Program-made: the position numbers and the translations under genes
DNA from: Macrostomum hystrix
Taxonomy: Eukaryota > Platyhelminthes > Macrostomidae
Assembly: GCA_950097015.1 (NCBI GenBank)
Contig: CATNEN010000005.1
Span: 2,278,501-2,342,500 of the forward strand
Reading direction: 5' to 3'
Length of the DNA: 64,000 nt
The notes under the pieces: model-generated
Told to the model about the DNA's origin: nothing
What the model saw: only the letters and a program-made list of their open reading frames with translations
Databases searched by the model: none
Shown here: in pieces, positions 59,435 through 64,000 of the stretch
Layout: every line of letters begins with the position of its first letter
How positions within the stretch are numbered: position 1 is the stretch's first letter

Positions 59435-60110
59435 TGACCAGTGAGAGATTAGACAGGGGAGAGATGAGACAGGGGAGAGATGTGACAGGGAGAGATGAGA
59501 CGGAGAGATGAGACACGGGAGAGATGAGACACGGGAGAGATGAGACACGGGAGAGATTAGACAGGGGAGAGATGTGACATCAAGAGATGAGACACGGGAG
59601 AGATGAGACACGGGAGAGATGAGACACGGGAGAGATGAGACACGGGAGAGATGAGACACGGGAGAGATGAGACACGGGAGAGATTAGACAGGGGAGAGAT
59701 GTGACATTAAGAGATGAGACACGGGAGAGATGAGACACGGGAGAGATTAGACACGGGAGAGATGAGACACGGGAGAGATGAGACACGGGAGAGATTAGAC
59801 AGGGGAGAGATGTGACATCAAGAGATGAGACACGGGAGAGATGAGTCACGGGAGAGATGAGATAGGGGAGAGATGAGACAGGGGAGAGATGAGACAGGGG
59901 AGAGATTTGACAGGGAGAGATGAGACAGGGGAGAGATGAGACACCAGAGGAAGACCAGCGGGAGATGAGATAAGGGAGAGATTAGACAGGGGAGAGATGT
60001 GACATCAAGAGATGAGACACGGGAGAGATGAGACAGGGGAGAGATGAGACAGTGGAAGGATCACCAGCGAGAGATGAGATAAGGGAGACATTAGACACGG
60101 GAGAGATCAG
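59435..60110. repeat. 16-bp array (GAGATGAGACACGGGA)
   Basis: About 42 copies of GAGATGAGACACGGGA/GAGATTAGACAGGGGA. A block containing TGTGACATCAAGAGATG recurs at about 59572, 59812 and 60000, showing higher-order duplication. Confidence 0.95.
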
Positions 60111-60624
60111 ACAAGAACCAAGTGTTGGAATGGGCCTGGTTCAGTAGCTTCGCGTGTCTCTTGGTTAACAGTCCATAGTAACTGCCCAGCAACCCCAGCA
60201 ATGTTAAAGAGGCCTTTAGTTCGGCCCCTGGCAGCCCAAAAATCGAGCCACCAATAATAACCCAGTTTTTTTTCCGAGCAGTTTTCTTACCCGCCAAGCA
60301 GGCCGCACACTTAACCGCTGCCCGTGAAGACACAGGCCCTGTTGGCTTGTCTTATTTCCTCGCCATCAAGATACCGTGGAGGCTGGGGCCTGCTATACAG
60401 CATGGTTGGGCGAGTGCAGCTGAGTGTTCAAACTTAGCCAATACTTTCACCCTATCATCTTCACTCCAGCCGACTTTATCCGACAAAAAGATCACGACTG
60501 GCTCCGTGGCGCGCCAGTGGCATTGAATAAATTGCAATTCTATAATGTATAGGCCCGCCCAGACCACACACAATAATATCAGCGTGGACACACAGCGGAG
60601 AAAAGCAGGGTTAGAGGGGGACAC
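60111..60624 (-). pseudogene. candidate membrane-protein ORF with one in-frame stop
   Basis: On the minus strand a single reading frame carries CVSTLILLCVVWAGLYII, VIFLSDKVGWSEDDRVKVL and LHGILMARK, then TAA at 60349-60351, then continues in the same frame through AVKCAACLAGKKTARKK, WVIIGGSIFGLPG and LTLLGLLGSYYGLLTKRH before running into the adjacent array. The composition is more gene-like than the surrounding spacers. There is no ATG start for either half. It may be a broken gene, exons with a missed intron, or chance in GC-richer DNA. Confidence 0.25.
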
Positions 60625-61205
60625 TACTGGTGGACTGAACTGTCATGCTACGATGGCTCATCCTGTTTGATAAGATTCGAATTTGTCGTCCCATTCTGGT
60701 CAGTGTGCTAGCAATATATTCGCTGCAGGCCAAAAACTGGTGGTTTTGCGATAGACTTCGGGGCGTGAGGTGGTTGTTGGTGCAAGATCGGGGACTGCTC
60801 GCGGATTAGGGGAATCGGGAAATGGCCGAGGGCCTGCTTGCAGAAACACGCCGCTATCTCAACTGGTCTAGGGGCCATTACAAGAGTGGGCGTTGTATAG
60901 TCACAATTCGGCGCTGGGCCTTTAGCGGCAGGCCCCCTTAATTTTGGCCCCTGCCTCCTGGCCCTCTCCCTTCGCCTCTCTCTCTGGCTCGCATCTCTGA
61001 GGGTGCTCATTTATTTAACGTCAAAATTGGCTTTGGCCCCACCCCTTCCATCCTCAAAGCAAGCCGTCTCTAGCACATGCGCAGGCTTCTTCTACCAAGG
61101 CTGCGCCGGTCCACTTCGTGTGGCACTCGAACCAACGCTAGAACACACACACAACCAGACACTCTTTCCCTAAACATTTTTCTTTGTTAATAACAGAAAA
61201 AAGAT
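60625..61205. other. GC-richer spacer
   Basis: A 100-codon Arg/Pro-rich minus-strand frame (60708-61010) begins with ATG but has no recognised motif. The region is more GC-rich than its neighbours, perhaps a promoter or part of a gene remnant. Nothing firm. Confidence 0.3.
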
Positions 61206-62958
61206 TGGCCATACCAGATACCTCACAGACCAGATGCCTCACAAACCAGATACCTAACAAACCAGATGCCTCACAAACCAGATACCTCACAAACCAGATA
61301 CCTCACAGACCAGATACCTCACAAACCAGATGCCTCACAAACCAGATACCTCACAAACCAGATACCTCACAAACCAGATATCACACAAACCAGATACCTC
61401 ACAAACCAGATGCCTCACAAACCAGATACCTCACAAACCAGATACCTCACAAACCAGATACCTCACAGACCAGATACCTCACAAACCAGATGCCTCACAA
61501 ACCAGATACCTCACAAACCAGATACCTCACAAACCAGATATCACACAAACCAGATACCTCACAAACCAGATGCCTCACAAACCAGATACCTCACAAACCA
61601 GATACCTCACAAACCAGATACCTCACAGACCAGATACCTCACAAACCAGATGCCTCACAAACCAGATACCTCACAAACCAGATACCTCACAAACCAGATA
61701 TCACACAAACCAGATACCTCACAAACCAGATGCCTCACAAACCAGATACCTCACAAACCAGATATCACACAAACCAGATACCTCACAAACCAGATGCCTC
61801 ACAAACCAGATACCTCACAAACCAGATACCTCACAGACCAGATGCCTCACAAACCAGATACCTAACAAACCAGATGCCTCACAAACCAGATACCTCACAA
61901 ACCAGATACCTCACAGACCAGATACCTCACAAACCAGATGCCTCACAAACCAGATACCTCACAAACCAGATACCTCACAAACCAGATATCACACAAACCA
62001 GATACCTCACAAACCAGATGCCTCACAAACCAGATACCTCACAAACCAGATATCACACAAACCAGATACCTCACAAACCAGATGCCTCACAAACCAGATA
62101 CCTCACAAACCAGATACCTCACAAACCAGATACCTCACAGACCAGATACCTCACAAACCAGATGCCTCACAAACCAGATACCTCACAAACCAGATACCTC
62201 ACAAACCAGATATCACACAAACCAGATACCTCACAAACCAGATGCCTCACAAACCAGATACCTCACAAACCAGATTCCTCACAAACCAGATACCTCACAA
62301 ACCAGATACCTCACAAACCAGATGCCTCACAAACCAGATATCACACAAACCAGATACCTCACAAACCAGATGCCTCACAAACCAGATGCCTCACAAACCA
62401 GATTCCTCACAAACCAGATGCCTCACAAACCAGATACCTAACAAACCAGATGCCTCACAAACCAGATAGGGCACAAACCAGATTCCTCACAGACCAGATA
62501 CCTCACAAACCAGATATCACACAAACCAGATACCTCACAAACCAGATGCCTCACAAACCAGATACCTCACAAACCAGATTCCTCACAAACCAGATACCTC
62601 ACAAACCAGATACCTCACAGACCAGATACCTCACAAACCAGATACCTCACAAACCAGATTCCTCACAGACCAGATACCTCACAAACCAGATACCTCACAA
62701 ACCAGATACCTCACAAACCAGATGCCTCACAAACCAGATGCCTCACAAACCAGATACCTCACAAACCAGATGCCTCACAAACCAGATACATCACAAACCA
62801 GATACCTCACAAACCAGATACCTCACAAACCAGATGCCTCACAAACCAGATGCCTCACAAACCAGATGCTTCACAAACCAGATACCTCACAAACCAGATG
62901 CCTCACAAACCAGATGCCTCACAAACCAGATGCTTCACAAACCAGATACCTCACAAAA
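61206..62958. repeat. 1.75-kb 16-bp array (ACCAGATACCTCACAA)
   Basis: About 109 copies of ACCAGATACCTCACAA. Variants (GATGCC, GATATCAC, GATTCC, ACAGACC) recur in the same order over longer blocks, for example around 61330-61490 and 61490-61650, so growth was by multi-unit duplication. With no stop codon in any plus-strand phase, the array yields frames of up to 602 codons that are not genes. Confidence 0.97.
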
Positions 62959-63838
62959 AACCAAATCAGTTAAGATCTTCACTGCTAATTAAATACTATA
63001 GACGCATTCATTGATGCTGAAAATTGACAGCATAAAAACGAATAGTGTTGAGACCTAATCAGAAGGGAAATTCAGGGTTCAATGACACAATATGGCACAG
63101 GCACAGCCTTTCCTCTATAAATCTGTGTGCAACTGACGCTATGGAGAGCTATTAAGTACATCATTTGCATCAGGGGGACTTTTTAGGTAACTTAAGAAAC
63201 CATAGTTTCCGGTTAACAAAGCTTTTCAAAAGTCTCAACTTCTCAGACACTCTCTCGCACCTGCTTCTCTCTCACTGAATTTTAAAGTCAACCCTACTGT
63301 GAGATTGCTATTTTATTCAAGTGCAACTGTGCCTTCACTAGTGAGACACCTTTGAGAAGGCCAATAAAAACTGTACAATCCCAACCAAATATCCCAGCGT
63401 AAGACTACGGTTAATCATAATGGGTGGCTTATGCCTCGTAAATGTGTCCGAACAGGATACTGTAAGCTTGACATTTATGATTTTCATATTATCTATAATT
63501 TTATGAATTAATTAGCCAGACACAAATACTTTGATCCACAGAATCTAACAATGTCACAGATCGGAAACTGTAGATAGCCTAGTAAATTAATGGAATTAAT
63601 TGTGGCACACTTACAAGGGGACAAAATCAGAATGATTTGTTGGCCATGCTCAATAAATTCAGATGAGAAGACTGTGACTCCTATTTGATCATCCAGCAGT
63701 GGCTGACTTCGACACCGCTGAAAAATTATGTGTTTAAAATATGTTCTAGGATAATTGTTTTTGAGTTAGAAATAATTACTACTTAGATTACTGTAGTTCT
63801 AGCAGTGCCTTTAATAGTAGTAGACTCTTATCTCATGT
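62959..63838. other. A+T-rich spacer
   Basis: No gene or RNA recognised. Confidence 0.45.
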
Positions 63839-64000
63839 GCGCAGTGGCTGAATGAAGAATGGGGTGGTTGTGAATTAGGGTGACCCACTGTGGGCGCAGT
63901 GGCTGAATGGAGAATAGAGTGGTTGTGAGTTAGGGTGACCCACTGTGGGCGCAGTGGCTGAATGGAGAATTGGGTGGTTGTTAATTGGGGTTACCCACCA
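63839..64000. repeat. 55-bp tandem repeat running off the window
   Basis: Three copies with an exact 55-bp period, starting at 63839, 63894 and 63949 (GCGCAGTGGCTGAATGGAGA onward). The start GCGCAGTGGCTGAATGG recalls a tRNA A box, so the unit may derive from a SINE head. The array continues past the window edge. Confidence 0.85.

Noticed and set aside
61184-62992. 602-codon Thr/Asn/Gln/Pro frame and its overlapping partners
   Set aside because: They come from the 16-bp array; several phases are open at once, which is a sign of repeat composition and not of coding.

Overview
This window is nuclear DNA from an animal. The genes are split by GT-AG introns. They include a proteasome beta1 subunit, a StAR-type START protein, a muscarinic-type receptor and an Ig plus cysteine-rich membrane protein, and none is organised in an operon. 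tRNA-derived SINEs are scattered between them. The receptor looks like the protostome B-type, and the long CAG/CAA tracts and SINE style fit an invertebrate, perhaps a spiralian such as a flatworm or mollusc. The species cannot be fixed from the sequence alone.

The dominant feature is tandem repetition. I count about 29 separate minisatellite or satellite arrays with units of about 12 to 55 bp. Their spans add up to roughly 25 kb, close to 39 percent of the window. Most very long open frames here (for example about 860, 610, 600 and 490 codons) are stop-free repeat arrays, not genes.

Layout: 1-8.5 kb holds repeats and one candidate two-exon small gene (1752-2343, +). 9.0-16.8 kb is a seven-exon minus-strand gene, tentatively CCDC142-like, in which all six introns are filled by six different minisatellites. 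17-23 kb is a 35-bp array and A+T-rich spacer. 23.1-24.1 kb is PSMB6 (+). 24.6-27.1 kb is a 32-bp array. 27.5-33.0 kb is a six-exon type I membrane protein with an Ig-like domain and a GCC2/GCC3-like cysteine module, resembling sperm ZPBP proteins (+). 36.1-38.7 kb is a four-exon START gene (+). 39.9-42.9 kb is a 29-bp satellite with higher-order structure. 43.3-46.2 kb is a four-exon Gln/His-rich protein that I do not recognise (+). 49.2-51.7 kb is an intronless muscarinic-type GPCR (-). 53-64 kb is mostly arrays, with two weak candidate coding remnants.

The genes share no obvious pathway: protein degradation, lipid transfer, neurotransmitter reception and possible gamete recognition. What unites the window is repeat expansion in introns and spacers. 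The features most worth pursuing are the repeat-built introns, several of which carry splice-site-like motifs inside each unit.
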